Below, piece by piece: positions 35,082-47,283 of a DNA stretch of 64,000 bases. The stretch comes from Kingdonia uniflora. Taxonomy: Eukaryota > Streptophyta > Magnoliopsida > Ranunculales > Circaeasteraceae. Location of the stretch: the NCBI GenBank assembly GCA_014058105.1, contig JACGCM010001462.1:806001-870000 (forward strand), in the 5' to 3' direction. The notes beneath the pieces were generated by a model that worked only from the letters and a program-made list of their open reading frames with translations, did not search any database and was not told the DNA's origin. The position numbers and the translations under genes are program-made. Numbering within the stretch: position 1 is the first letter of the stretch; the number at the start of each line of letters is the position of its first letter.

Positions 35082-36254
35082 ATGGCGAGAGGTGACAGAG
35101 GCAGAGGCAGAGGCTGTGCAGCAGGCCGTGGCCGCAGAGGGGTACGCAGTAGTACTTTTGCCGATGACCCAGCTATCAGTCAAGGGAGTTTGGGGTCTGT
35201 CCTGATTGACCAGGGTGTTCCTCCAGCTCTAGTAGTCCCAGAGCAGCCTGTCATTTTATCTACCCTTGCTGTTCCCGGTATTTCGGCAGAGATGAGGAAA
35301 TTCATGGAGAGTTTTACAACTCACTTCCAGCAGGCCAGGAGCCCAGCGGTTGGAGAGCACAGTTATCTCGAGCAGCTCCAGAAATACAAGCATCCGATAT
35401 TTTCTGGTACGACGGTTCCATCAGAGGCAGAGACTTGGTTCAAGTCTATAGAGAAGACTTGGAACGCTATGAAGTGTCCCGAGGATCAAAGGGTGACATT
35501 TTCCACTTATCTTCTTTAGGGTAAGGCAGATCATTGGTGGGTTACCGCCAAGAGGACTATAGTAGAGACTTCAATACCTTGGGATCCTTTCAGGAGTGGT
35601 TCTTTGAGCAGTATTTCCCCCAGAGTTACAGGGACGCTTGTATCTCAGAGTTCTATATGCTTGAGCATGGCGATATGAGTATTGCGGGATACGATCAGCG
35701 ATTTAATGAGCTTTCTTGGTATGTTCCGTTTATCGTTCAGGATGAGGAGCAGCGTAAGATAAAATTTCTTAAGGGCCTTCGTCCGTATTATCTGAAGTTT
35801 TTGATCGCTTCAGGGGCTAGTTCCTACAGAGAGGTTTTGTCTAAAGCCTTGGTTATAAAATAAAATGATGTGAAGGATCGCAAGTCCAGGGATTTAAAGA
35901 ACCAAATGAGGCAAGATCAGAGGGCCGATAAGGGCAAGGCAGTTCAGACACAGTATGAGAGCTCGGGTCAAAAGAGGCAGAAGTTGAGCGTTACTGATAG
36001 CGCACCAGCTAGATTTATGAGAGGATGACACCTAGATGGACCACCACTTACATCCCATTATTGCTGGAATTGCGGGGAGAAGGGGCATGTCAAGAATAGT
36101 TATCCTAAACCAGATAGGGGTCCTCAGCCGTTATGACAGTTTCGGGGTCCTATTGGTTGCCAGCCGAGGCCACAACAGACTCAGCAATTTTAGCAGATTC
36201 AGTAGGGACAATTTTAGGGTCTGCAGAGTAGACAGATGATTCCTGGCCCTCAGG
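35082..36254 (+). pseudogene. Element E gag
   Basis: The chosen start is ATG 35082 (MARGDRGRGRGCAAGRGRRG), a basic N-terminus usual for this clade. The core shows YKHPIFSGTTVPSEAETWFK, FFEQYFPQSYRDACISEFY and FLKGLRPYYLKFLI. A zinc knuckle CWNCGEKGHVKNSYP follows near 36060, with the last Cys replaced by Tyr. A TAG at 35517, a frameshift near 35580 and a TAA at 35861 break it. It would have encoded the particle protein that binds element RNA. Confidence 0.88.
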
Positions 36255-39200
36255 GTGGACAGAGACTGCAGCAGCCGAGTCAGTAGCAGGGCCAGGGTCA
36301 GGGCCGAGGGCAGGATGTACACAGTGGGGAGACAAGGTGCTCGCGCCACTCTACCTATAGTGGAAGGTACACTTCATATTTCTTATTCGCCCGCTCGTGT
36401 TCTTTTCGATTCCGGTACATCTCATTCATTCATATCATATGCATTCCTCTGCACTATTGGTTTTGAATCTTCCTTATTACATGGTGAGATTTTTGTGGGT
36501 ACTCCTCTCGATTCTTTGATTTCTATCTCTCGTATTTGTAGAGTTTGTCCAATAGTTGTGTGTGGTCGTGTTCTTTCTGCAGACTTGTTAGTGCTACCAA
36601 TGCACAAGTTTGATATTATCCTGGGTATGGATTGGTTGCCGACACATCGAGTTACTTTGGATTGTTTTGAGAAGACAGCTACTTTCAGTATTCCAGGTGA
36701 GAAGCGATTTGTGTTTACTAGTTCGGAACCGGCGCAGTCAAGAGATGGTTTGTTGGCATTCTTAAAGTCGGAATCTACTGGTGTTGACGTTAGTGCTATT
36801 CCGGTTGTGTGTGACTTTTCAGATGTATTCCTGAAGATTCCCGGTTTACCGCCGATGAGAGAAATTGATTTCAGCATATATCTTTTACCTGGTACAGCTC
36901 TGATTTCTAAGGCTCCGTATCGCATGGCACCTGTTGAGCTGAAAGAGTTGTCAGGTCAGATTTCTGAGTTAATGGATTAGAAGTTCATTTGGCCGAGTAC
37001 TTCACAGTGGGGAGCTCCGGTTTTGTTTGCGAAGAAGGACGGGTCTATGCGCTTGGGTATTGATTACCGCGAGTTGAACAATTTCACGATCAAGAACAAA
37101 TATCTTCTGCCTAGGATCGATGACTTATTTGACCTGCTTCGGGGAGCGCAGTTCTTTTTGAAGATTGATCTTAGATCGGGTTACCATCAGCTGAGGATTA
37201 GGAAGGAAGATGCTTCGAGGACAGCATTTTGGACTCGTTACGGGCATTATGAGTTTCAGGTTATGCTATTTGGTTTGATAAACGCGCCCACAACTTTTAT
37301 GGATTTGATGAACCGAGTATTCCGTCCCTTTCTAGATCGGCTCGTGATTGTGCTCATGGACGACATTCTTATTTACACAAAGACCAAGGCCGAACATGAA
37401 GAACATTTGAGAGTTGCATTGCAGACTTTGAGAGAGAATACGTTATTTGTAAAATTCGAGAAGTGTGACTTTTGGCAGAAAGAGGTGAAATTCCTAGGGC
37501 ATGCTGTATCTAAGGATGAAATTGCAATTGATCCTTCTAAAGTTGAGGCTGTTGCAGATTGGGTTCAGCTGACGAACGTTACAGAGATTCGCAGCTTTTG
37601 GGGATTAGTTGGTTATTATCGTAGGTTTATCGAGGGCTTTTCACGGATTGCAGCACCTTTGACTCGCTTGACGTAGAAGGATGTTAGATTCGTTTGGGAT
37701 GACAGATGTGATTAATCTTTTGCAGAGTTAAAGAAAAGATTGACTACAACACCTGTTCTTATTGTTCCGTCCAGTGGGCAGAAGTACATGGTTTACAGCG
37801 ACGCTTCGTTTAGTGGACTTGGTTACATTCTGATGCATGAAGGAAAAGTGGTGGCTTATGCTTCGAGGCAACTTAAGGTGCATGAGAGAAACTATCCTAC
37901 TCATGACCTTGAGTTAGCAGCTGTGGTTTTTGCATTGAAGATTTGGCGTCATTATCTTTACGGGGAGAGGTTCGAGCTTTCTTCAGATCATAAGAGTTTG
38001 TGGTACATTTTATTGCTGAAAGAGCTGAATATGAGGCAGCGCAGATGGATGGAATTCCTGAAGGATTATGATGCTGACTTGCAGTATCACCCAGGGAAAG
38101 CGAATATGGTAGCTGACGCTTTGAGCCGATTGCCTAGGGGATTTCTTGCACGTCTGATAATTCATGAGTGGTTGATGCTTCGCGAGGTGGCAGATTTTGG
38201 ATTGAGTTTGCGTTCACGGAGTACGGGTAGTTTTCTTACAAATCTGAGAGTTCAGCCTTCATTGATTTCTCAGATTATTGAGGCACAACAGTAGGATGCT
38301 AGATTACAGTCATGGGCTTCCGATGATAGCAAAACCGATTAGACAGTTAGCTCAGGTAGCAGTATCAGGTACAGGGGAAGATTATGCATGCCAGATTCAG
38401 AAGTACTGAAGCGTGTGATTTTGAGTGAGGCTCACGTTTCCAGGTATACTATTCATCTAGGCAGTACGAAGATGTACCTGGACATGAAGAGGCACTATTG
38501 TTGGGATAACATGAAGCGAGAGATAGCAGAGTTCATTTCTAGATGTCTTACATGTCAGCAGGTGAAGGTCGAGCAACAAAAACTGGCAGGACAGCCCAAA
38601 CCTTTGCAGATTCCAGAGTGGAAATGGGAGCATGTGACGATGGACTTCATTTTGGGTTTACCGCAGACCAAGAAGAGCCACGATTCTCTTTGGGTGATTG
38701 TAAACCGACTGACCAAATCAACACATTTTATTCCAGTTCGTAAGACTCTCATAGTTGACGAGCTGAGCAGACTATATGTGAGAGAGATAGTGTGTTTACA
38801 TGGGATTCCAGTGTCTATAGTGTCAGATTGAGACGCCAGATTTACCAACAATTTCTGGAAGAGTTTTCAGCGAGCTATGGACACTAGATTGGATTTCAGT
38901 ACAGCGTTCCACCCACAGACTGATGAACAGACGGAGAGAGTTAACCAGATTCTGGAGGATATGCTTCGAGCATATGTGTTAGACTTCAAGGGTAGCTGGG
39001 ACGAGTACTTACCTTGAGCAGAGTTTGCATACAACAATAGCTTTCAGTCGAGTATTGGGATGGCACCTTATGAGGCTTTATATGGTAGACCGTGCAGATT
39101 ACCGCTGGGTTAGGCAGAGGTTGGTAAATATAGTTTACTGGGGCCACACTTGGTTTGTGAGACTACTGAGGCAGTTACTATTATCAGAGATCGGTTATGT

Positions 39201-39683
39201 ACAGCACAGAGCCGACAGAAGAGTTATGCCGACATCCGCAGGAGACTGCAAGAGTTTGAAGTTGGTGATCACGTTTTGCTAAAGGTTTCTCCGATGAAGG
39301 GCGTGATGTGTTTCAGCAAGAAAGGGAAGTTAGCTTTGAGATTCATTGGGCCGTTTGAGATTTTGGACAGAGTTGGAGAGTTAGCTTATCGTTTGGCATT
39401 GCTGCCGCAGCTGGACCGAGTTTACAGTGTATTTCGCGTTTCTATGCTGAGGAAGTATGAGCGGGTTCCTACACATGTGATTGATTGGGAGCCCTTAGAG
39501 GTTCAGGAAGATACCTCATGTATAGAGCATCCGGTGTGCATTTTGGATCGCGAGGAGAAGGTCCTTCGCTGCAAGGTTATTCCATTCGTGAAGGTTCAGT
39601 AGATTAATCATGATCCTAGTGAGGCCTTTCGGGAGTTAGAGGCGAACGTAAGAGGCCGTTATCCCTATTTGTTCTCGGATTAA
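36255..39683 (+). pseudogene. Element E pol: protease, RT, RNase H, integrase, chromodomain
   Basis: One frame of 1143 codons is kept without a net shift to TAA 39681. Protease has FDSGTSHSFIS at 36405. RT has [32 protein letters not shown] (Leu for the usual Pro) and LMDDILIY at 37353 with both Asp kept. RNase H has [14 protein letters not shown] and [12 protein letters not shown]. Integrase has the CLTCQQVK zinc Cys pair, MDFILGLP, DARFTNNFW and HPQTDEQTERVN with the D-D-E acids kept. The C-terminal CILDREEKVLRCKVIPFVKVQ and RGRYPYLF are chromodomain-like. Internal stops are TAG 36978, 37674, 38292, 38340, 39111 and 39600, TAA 37713, and TGA 38829 and 39015. Confidence 0.93.
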
Positions 39684-39718
39684 GGTATGAGGGGAAATTT
39701 TGGGGAAAAATTCTCTAT

Positions 39719-39731
39719 AAGGAGGGTAGAA
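39719..39731 (+). promoter_or_regulatory. Polypurine tract of element E
   Basis: AAGGAGGGTAGAA stands directly before the TG of the 3' LTR. It is slightly impure (one T) but in the right place. Confidence 0.75.
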
Positions 39732-42178
39732 TGTAGTGTCCCGTAAAATTCTTTTATTTTATTTTCCTATTATTTCTTATTCATTCATCTGGATCCATAC
39801 ATTGTGCATTCATATCACTTTGCATCCTCATCTCATTCTTGCATCAGGTTCTTGTATTCTTCTTTCTATGGTTTGAGTGGTTTCGTGTTTTCTGTGGTCG
39901 CTCACCTAGAAGTACTGTGTGGAGGCTTTGGGAAGCCAGGTGTTGGCTTGGTGTTGTTGTTGTTGGTTTTGGCTTGTGTTTGGTGCGTTCTCTCGTATTT
40001 GGGTGTTCGTGTGGCTATAGGGGAGCCTTGTGTTATTTTCCAGTTTTGTCAAAGTCGTTCGAATGAGATTTAGATTCGTTCGAACGGGTTGATATGTCCT
40101 CTGGAAAATATTATCTTTGAGGGTGGTTCGTTCGAATGACTTCCTATTCCGTTCGATCAAGTTGAGTAATCGCCGGGAATTTAGCCCATGATTTCCTAGT
40201 CGTTCGAACGAATTCTAGGTCCATTCGAACGACTTTTGTGTCCTTTCAGTGTCTTATTTTTAGTTCGAACGACTTATTTTTAGTTCGAACGACTTGGCAG
40301 TGGTTATCCTCTTTTTAGTTTTATTTTCATTTCTCTTCCTCTCATTCTCATTCTCTCTCTCTCACTCTCCATTCACCATCACCCTCACTCAATCCTTTCT
40401 CGATCCCTCGGAGTTGGTGGACGTTGTTGGGCAGATTCTTCACCAAATCCTTCGGTGAGTATTTCACCTTTCTTTTCCGATTTGTGATTGTGATTCGTTT
40501 TGGGGTTTCGCGATTTGCAGAGTGCTTCTTTGCAGGTCTTGAGTTGTGGTGTTGGCGTGATTGTTACCGCGGGTTGTTCCGCCGCGTGTTGAGTTGCGGT
40601 TGTTGGAGTTCTGAGTTATCCTGCAGAACTCGAGCCGTTTGTCAGACGAGTGTCTCATCATTATTAAATTCCTCTACAAGTTTAATTTGCGTTAATTAGA
40701 GCATGCATATGGCATTGAGGTGTTTGTGATTGATTTTAAACCTTATTGTTTCGTCTATCATAGTTGTTATTTCAGTATTGTTGCTTCCGATGATTAGGCA
40801 TGTAGGGTGTGGTTTTCCTTTTGTCTGTTAGGAAGTTGTGCATTTATGGCTTATTTCTATGGGTTGCCCTTGGTGGCTGTGTTCCGGTCTGTTGAGACTG
40901 ATGTTGTTGGACGTGTGACTGGTCAATTAGTCACTGTTCATTTGTGCTTGGATGTTGTGACTGGTCAATTAGTCACGGTTAACATCTGTATTTTAGATTA
41001 TTGCCCTTCTCTGGCCAAGGGGTTATCCTGGGTATGGGCCGTGGGGGCGGCTGTGGTGTTTGATCCTTGGGATCTGGTTTCAGTGTGGGTTTCTTATATT
41101 TTAACTTAACAGGATCGGATACATAAACTAAACTCTACATCGGCTAACCCTCGATAGGTTATCAGGATTCCTACATCGGGTTGAAATAGTAGGGTGATTC
41201 CTTTGTGACAGGTACTATGACATCTATTACCCATTCGGAAGTGTGGGATGGTGTGAGACAATGCTCAGGCATCAGGCTTCATCCTCGGTGAGGTTGAAAT
41301 TCCTTGAAATAAGTAAAATAAAGTTCGGACGTTGGCTCCGTGGGTTGATGAGCCCGGAGCACTTTGATCAAGTGATAATATCCTTTTGACTGGTGAAGCT
41401 TTTACAAGAAATCGTACCATTGTATCCAACTGAGATTCTCGTTAAGGTTATTATGCATTAGTGGCTGATCAGCCCAATGTTTTTAACTATAAGGTCTAGT
41501 TCTTTTAAACATTAATTATTCAGCATTAGGACTTAGTGTATCATCCAGAAATTGGGATAATTATGGGATTATCCTAGTCATCATACCATGTCATTATCAT
41601 ATCATCATATCATCACATCATCACATCATTACATTATCGCATATATATTCCTATCCTCTTATATTTTCTCTACTCCTCTATGCTTCGCAGGTTTACTTTA
41701 TTTACTGTAGCTATTAGTATTAATTCTCCCATTCATCTCTCTCTTTCTCTGCACTTGTTTTATTAGTATGTTGTTTAGCCTTGTTGGGCATTAGTGAGCC
41801 TTGGTTTTCCTTACTCTCGCTTTGTTCCCCCCCTTTGAGAGGCAAAGTAGTAGGTGTTTGCTGAGAGCTCAGCTGCTGGATCCCGCTTTGGCAGCTGCCT
41901 ATCAGTTCTAATTGTTGTACTCATGTACGATTCCAGGTTTTATCGCTGTGTAGTATATTGAGACATTGTATTTACGTTTTCAGTTGATATATGTATATAT
42001 CTTTGCTTCCACTATTTTCTCTTTTACTCTGATGATATTGTTATAGTCATTGACTAAGCCGGATCCTGTCTTTTGGCTCGGTTGTTTGTGGGGGTAAATC
42101 GGTTGGATTCCCCTACCTGCACCTCCTGAATGTCAGTAATTGGTCTAGCTACCAATTATTGGATTTTGGGGCGTGACA
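39732..42178 (+). repeat. 3' LTR of element E
   Basis: It runs from TGTAGTGTCCCGT to GGCGTGACA, 2447 bp, paired with 32494-34942. It repeats the TTCGAA cluster, the ggtcaattagtcac doublet (33706 and 40921 regions) and the 3' pyrimidine runs. Confidence 0.95.
40055..40292 (+). repeat. TTCGAA palindrome cluster in E 3' LTR
   Basis: Seven intact TTCGAA cores lie at 40059, 40079, 40131, 40203, 40224, 40264 and 40284, plus one mutated to TTCGAT at 40152. The order mirrors the 5' LTR cluster. Confidence 0.85.
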
Positions 42179-42183
42179 GACTC

Positions 42184-42800
42184 AGTAGCATTGAGGTCAG
42201 GGTTCGGCTCAGGATTGAGTGTTTGCAGTTTAATGTGATCAGAGTGGAGACAAAGCGGTACTGGAAGGTACATTATTTTTATTCCATACTTCTCTTAAAG
42301 TTTTATTTGATATTGGTGCATCACATTCTTTTATTTCATGCATCAGTATCTGTTCCTTAGGTTTAGAGCCCGATACTTTAGAGACTCAGTTGTCTGTGAC
42401 TACGCCTTTAGGTAGTTAAGCCTCGCTTAACCACATTTTAGGGATTGTCTGGTTGTTGTTTGTGATTTTATTTTACCAACGGATTTGATTGTTTTGCCTA
42501 CTGAAGAGCTTGATGCGATCCAGAGTATGGATTGGTTATCTACCCACCATGCCAGAGTTGATTGTTTCGAACAATCGGTTACTTTCTGCAGACCAGACCT
42601 GGGGAAGTTTTATTCTAAGGGTTCGGGTACTATTAATTTTCCTTGTTCGATGTTAGCGTTTCGCCAGACTGTGCCGGTTGAGATATCTGTCGAGCAACAT
42701 CTAGTAGTCTCCAAGTTTCAGGATGTATTCCTAGAGATATCGGGATTACCGCCGAGGAGAGATGTTAACTTTGGTATTGACTTAGTGCCTTAGACGAAAC
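42184..42800 (+). pseudogene. Element D gag end and protease
   Basis: It resumes after the E insertion. Near 42300 the frame reads VLFDIGASHSFIS, a retroviral-type protease site in which the usual Thr of DTG is Ile. It is followed, after stops, by SMDWLSTHHARVDCFEQSVTF in the frame 42485-42793 and SGLPPRRDVNFGIDLVP, the protease-RT link. A stop at 42791 and frame changes are present. Confidence 0.82.
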
Positions 42801-44079
42801 ATATTTCTTCTACAGCATATCGTATGGTTCCTAATGAGCTGGAAAAGCTCAAGGACCAGGTTCAAGATTTATCTCAGCAGGGTTTTATTCGTCCAAGTAC
42901 TTTACCTTGGGGTACGCCTGCATTTTTGTGAAGAAGGATCGTTCGATGCGGTTGTGTATTGATTATCGGCAGTTGAACAAGGCGACGATCAAGAATAGGT
43001 ATCCAATGCCTTGGATTGACAACCTGTTTGACCAGTTGATAGGAGCCCAGTATTTTTCCAAGATTGATCTAAGGTCTGGTTATCACCAACTTAGACTCAA
43101 GGATGGGGACATTCCCAAGACAGCTTTTCGGACAAGATATGGTCATTATGAGTTTGTAGTTATGCCGTTCGGATTGACTAACGCCCCTGTGGTGTTTATG
43201 AATTTAGTGAATCGGGCTTTTAAACCATACTTGTATCAATTTGTCGCTGTTTTTATGAATGACATTCTGATCTATTTGCGGCCTAAAAAAGAGGATGCAG
43301 AACATTTACGGATTATCTTGCAGACACTTAGAGAGCACAAGCTTTATGCTAAACTAGAAAAGTATGATTTATGGCAGAAAAAGGTAAAGTTCTTGGGTCA
43401 TGTTGTATCGCGAGAGGGTGTAGCCGTAGATCCTTTAAAGGTTGAGGCTATGTTAGACTGGCATATGCCTAGTACTATTACTGAGATTCACAGTTTTCTT
43501 GGTCTAGCAGGTTACTATCGCAGGTTTATAAAGGACTTCTCACGAATTTCTATGTCGTTGACTCGTTTGACTAAAAAGGAGGTCAAGTTTGTCTTGGATT
43601 TCAAATGTGAGCATGTGTTCACAGAGTTGAAGACTAGACTTATTACGGTACCGGTTCTTACTCTTCCTTCAGAGGGAGAAAAGTTTGTGGTTTTTACCGA
43701 TACTTCATTTGGTGGCTTGGGAGGTGTGTTGATGCAGAATAAGAAGGTAGTCACTTACGCTTCTCGACAGCTTAAGATTCATGAGAAAAATTATCCGACA
43801 CATAATCTGGAGTTAGCCGCGATTGTTTATGTTCTGAAGATTTAGAGATACTACATTTATAGAGAGAAATTCTAGCTTTCCTCAGACCATAAGAGCTTGA
43901 AATATTTGTTCACGCAGTCAGAGTTGAACATGAGACAACGCCGATGGATGGAGTTCTTGAAGGATTATGAGTACGATTTGCAATATCACCTGGGTAAAGC
44001 CAATGTTGTGGCTGATGCCTTGAGTCGCAAACCATGTGGCATTATGACGTGTATGATGGTTAGAGAAGCAAATGCTTGA
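42801..44079 (+). pseudogene. Element D reverse transcriptase and RNase H
   Basis: The frame 42907-43845 holds [29 protein letters not shown] and [12 protein letters not shown]. The catalytic box is FMNDILIY at 43252, so the first of the two essential aspartates is Asn. [20 protein letters not shown] and [17 protein letters not shown] follow. RNase H has [17 protein letters not shown] and [12 protein letters not shown], then a TAG at 43843, and continues to [24 protein letters not shown]. The lost Asp alone would abolish cDNA synthesis. Confidence 0.9.
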
Positions 44080-44259
44080 GACGCTCTCTGAGTTTAGGTT
44101 GCAGTTTAGATCTGGGTCCTCAGATTGCTTTTAGCTTAGTGTTGTTGTTCAACCTTCAATGATTAGTTAGATTGTTCAGGCTCAGCAGTAGGATGAAAAG
44201 TTACAGTCTTGGAGCGTAAATAGTAGTTTACCAGATTGGGCTATTGGTTCAGACGGTAG

Positions 44260-45592
44260 TATTCATTTTCGTGATGTGACAAAGCTGAAACGTGAAGTTC
44301 TGGATGAGGCACATTGTACTAGATTTACTATTCATTCTAGAGGTACGAAGATATATCAGGACTTGCGCAAACAATATTGGTAGAATAATATTAAGCACGA
44401 GATAGCTGATTATGTTTCCAAGTATTTGACTTTTCAGCAGGTGAAGGCTAAGCATCAGAAGCCGGGTGGGCCGCTTCAGCCTTTACCTATTGCAGAATAA
44501 AAATGGGAGCATATTTCTATAGATTTCATTAGCGGTTTACCCAAGGATCGGAGTGGTTTTGATTCTATATGGGTGATTATCGATTGGTTGACTAAATTTG
44601 CACATTTCCTTCTCGTTTGAACTACAACATCTATGGATAGCTTGGCAAGGCTGTACATTAGTGAGGTGGTGAAGTTACACAGAGTACCGGTATCCATTGT
44701 TTCTAATTGAGATGACAGATTTACAGGAAGGTTCTGGAAGAGTTTCCAAGAACCTTGGGCACATCCTTGGATTACAGTACGACATTTCATCCACAGACAG
44801 ATGGACTGACTGAGAGAGTTAACATGTTACAAACTTACGTAATGGACTTCAAGGAGAGTTGGGCTGATTATTTACCATTGATAGAGTTTGTTTACAACAA
44901 TAGTTTCGATTCGAGTATTGGTATGGCACCATTTGAGGCGTTATATGGTCGACCGTGTCGTTCTTCCACTTACTGGGTAGAGGTTGGGGAGAGGAGTTTA
45001 CTTGGGCCAGAGATAGTTCAGTAGATGATTGACAATATTGGAGTTATTCGTGACCGGTTACATACAACACAAAGAAGATAGAAGAGCTATGCAGACACTA
45101 GTCGAAGTCTGTTGGAGTTCGCGGTCAGAGATCATGTTTTTTTGAAAGTTTCACCTACGAAAGGGGTGATGCGCTTCAGCAAGAAGAGTAAGTTGGGACC
45201 TAGGATCATTGGACAATTTTAGATCTTGAGCAGGGTTGGGGCAATCGCTTATCGCTTAGTACTACCGCCACAGATGGACCGAGTCTATAATGTATATCAC
45301 GAATCGATGTTGCGTAAGTACGAGATAGATTCGTCCCATGTGATTGATTGGCAGCCGCTGAAGATTAGAGAGGATGTTTCGTATGAGGAACAACCTATAA
45401 CAATTTTTGATCGTAAGGATTAGGTACTTTGTTCTAAGACCATTTCATTGGTTAAGGTTCAGTGGAGCAATCACGGTAGTGATGAAGCTTCATGGGAGCG
45501 CAAAGAGGATATCCGCGAGCGTTATCCTTCTCTTTTTGCTGAGTCAGGTACGCCAAATTTTGGGGACGAAATTTCTTTTTACGTGGGTAAAA
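44260..45592 (+). pseudogene. Element D integrase and chromodomain
   Basis: The zinc domain reads DEAHCTRFTIHSRGTKIYQ then SKYLTFQQVK, where both zinc cysteines have become Tyr and Phe. The core has ISIDFISGLPKDRSGFDSIW and DDRFTGRFW. After a frameshift near 44755 the frame reads TFHPQTDGLTERVN and FVYNNSFDSSIGMAPFEAL. The C-terminus (45226-45590) has FDRKD-stop-VLCSKTISLVKVQWSNH and EASWERKEDIRERYPSLF, a chromodomain of the Tekay kind that in active relatives guides insertion into heterochromatin. Confidence 0.88.
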
Positions 45593-46306
45593 TGTAGCGC
45601 CCCGCATTTTCTTTCTTGTTTTATAACTCATTTCATATTAGTAGTGTAGCCGTTGTAGTTTAGTAGGTTGCACCTATAGTATGCTATCCTAGCTTTTATT
45701 TTCCACAAATTCTTATAACAAACCCATTCAAACCAACCACCGAACTTCCCCAAATTCTTCTCCATCTCCTCCTCTTTATTCTCCTCCTTCAACCTTTCTT
45801 CTTTTCTCAATTTCAAAATCTGGAGAGAGGGTAACAAACCCCAAACCCAATTGTTTCCTCAAACTCTTAATCTGAAGAGAGTTCTTACACAAATCCTTCA
45901 TCAATTAATGTAGATGGAGATTCTTGAGCGGGTGAATTGAGAATGGGAATTTATTGCTCTAGTGAGGGGATGGATCTTTTCATTGTACTTCATAAGCATT
46001 CAATCATCAGGCAAGTACAATTATCATTTATCATTAATCATGGAATGCTATAAATTTCTAGATGTAACCTTGGAAAAACAATGACAATGATACCCTATTA
46101 ATACTACTATAATGCCATGTTTAGTTAGAATCATACTTAACCATAATAGTAGGTCTGCTAGATTTAAAAGAAGCATATCAGTAAACCATTTATCAATGAG
46201 TTGTTTCTGCAGTAGGCATTTATCAATGAGTTGCTTCTGTAGTAGTTATATATAAAAAACAATAATAGTTTCTTTTATACACACAGTAAAAGGTAGACCA
46301 TGTAGA

Positions 46307-46338
<32 letters not shown>

Positions 46339-46342
46339 GTTT
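45593..46342 (+). repeat. Truncated 3' LTR of element D
   Basis: It opens TGTAGCGCCCCGC and follows the 5' LTR for about 750 bp through the 30-bp repeat and an (AT)n tract (46308-46332) to tatatgttta. There it stops and unrelated Tat RT sequence begins. About 1.5 kb of the LTR is missing. Confidence 0.85.
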
Positions 46343-46343
46343 A

Positions 46344-46630
46344 GGCATATTCAAAGATAAAGTTGAAGCTGCTAAACAAAAGTAGAGGACTCTATCACTG
46401 TGACTCCGAGAAGAATTCAACAGAGATATTGATAAGCTCATTGAAGTTAGCTTTATCCAAAAATCCAATTATCCAGAATGGATCTCGAACATCGTAGTCG
46501 TACCAAAGAAAAATGGTAAGATTGTAGTATGCGTGGATTTTACGGATCTCAACAAACATACTCCAAAGGATAGTTTTCCACTTCCTATCATAAACCATCT
46601 ACTCGATTCTACTGCGGGTCATGAACATTT
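46344..46630 (+). pseudogene. Tat-lineage RT fragment C
   Basis: The frame gives EEFNRDIDKLIEVSFIQKS, EWISNIVVVPKKNGKIVV and VDFTDLNKHTPKDSFPLP, ending in DSTAGHEHF. This is the N-terminal part of a Tat RT, related to 1-1460 and to element A. It is cut on the left by the D junction and on the right by the LTR of element B, which lies in the opposite direction. There are stops near its left end. Confidence 0.82.
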
Positions 46631-47073
46631 TGTAGAAGTGTGTTTTCCGGAAGGAGAATCTTCACCAATACTTATTCGTAAAGAGAAATGTAATAAAGCT
46701 AGATAAAATAAGATTTTACGTGGAAAACTCAGTAAAGGCTGAGAAAAACCACGACTTCAAGGAAGATTTTTATGTAAAATCCAGTAAGATTCTAGTTATT
46801 ATACGTTTTGAGTGGTGTTGGATTTAGGAAGTAAGAATAGTAAAAGATTGTGGTCCTTCAGAATCTATTCTCTGCATGTATTTATAGTCGTACATGCAAT
46901 TTTACAAAAAGAAAGAAAGAAATAGTTCTCTCTTAACTATGCTTTAATGGTTACTTTTGGGAAGTCGAGGATTTATAGTAACTTCTAGAATGATGGCCTT
47001 CGATCAGGTACAATTATCTTTGACTATACTCTGCTGGCTTACTCTTGTCGAATCTGGGGATTTTGTTACTGTA
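46631..47073 (-). repeat. 3' LTR of element B (reverse)
   Basis: On the minus strand it starts near TACAGTAACAAAATCCCCAG and ends ACACTTCTACA, 443 bp. It shares with the LTRs of A the gattcgacaaga, attctagaag and CTCAG-N6-CTGAG (46728-46743) blocks. The TATA box reads tataaataca near 46882 on the minus strand. The starting TG has become TA. Confidence 0.85.
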
Positions 47074-47256
47074 ATTGCCCCATTCTTGACAGAAGAACTT
47101 GTGGTTGTGTCGAGAAAAAGTTGGAAGTTGAAGAGGTTGCCGAAGGAGAAGATGAGTCGTCTGCATTATTTCCAAGGTCAAAGGAACTGTATTTGGTCAA
47201 GTCATTCCCGAGGTACAATTAATGCAGTACAGTGAATCTGGAAGGGTTACATTAGG

Positions 47257-47264
47257 TATAAATA
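47257..47264 (+). promoter_or_regulatory. TATA box of B LTR-proximal antisense ORF
   Basis: GGTATAAATAGGGG here matches GGTATAAATAGGAGG at 60966-60973 (minus) in element A, embedded in otherwise more diverged sequence. Confidence 0.6.
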
Positions 47265-47283
47265 GGGGGTTATTGAGAGTGGA

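Larger units (their letters stand above)
32494..42178 (+). mobile_element. Complete Tekay/Del-type Ty3/gypsy chromovirus, element E, nested in D gag
   Basis: Two LTRs of 2449 and 2447 bp enclose PBS, gag, a one-frame pol and a polypurine tract. The flanks are GACTC at 32489-32493 and 42179-42183, a perfect target duplication, and removal rejoins the gag of element D. The LTRs are clearly similar but differ at several positions per 100 bp in the parts I compared, so the insertion is not recent. Gag has frameshifts and pol has nine in-frame stops, so it is non-autonomous now. Confidence 0.95.
28075..46342 (+). mobile_element. Tekay/Del-type Ty3/gypsy chromovirus, element D
   Basis: Gag, protease, RT, RNase H, integrase and a C-terminal chromodomain are all on the plus strand. 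An LTR and PBS lie on the left and the start of a matching LTR on the right (45593). The chromodomain and gag type place it in the chromovirus branch, Tekay/Del clade by the long LTR and initiator-Met-type PBS. It is interrupted by element E in gag and by a solo LTR in its 5' LTR, and its 3' LTR is cut off at 46342. Mutated catalytic residues and many stops make it dead and older than E. Confidence 0.88.
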
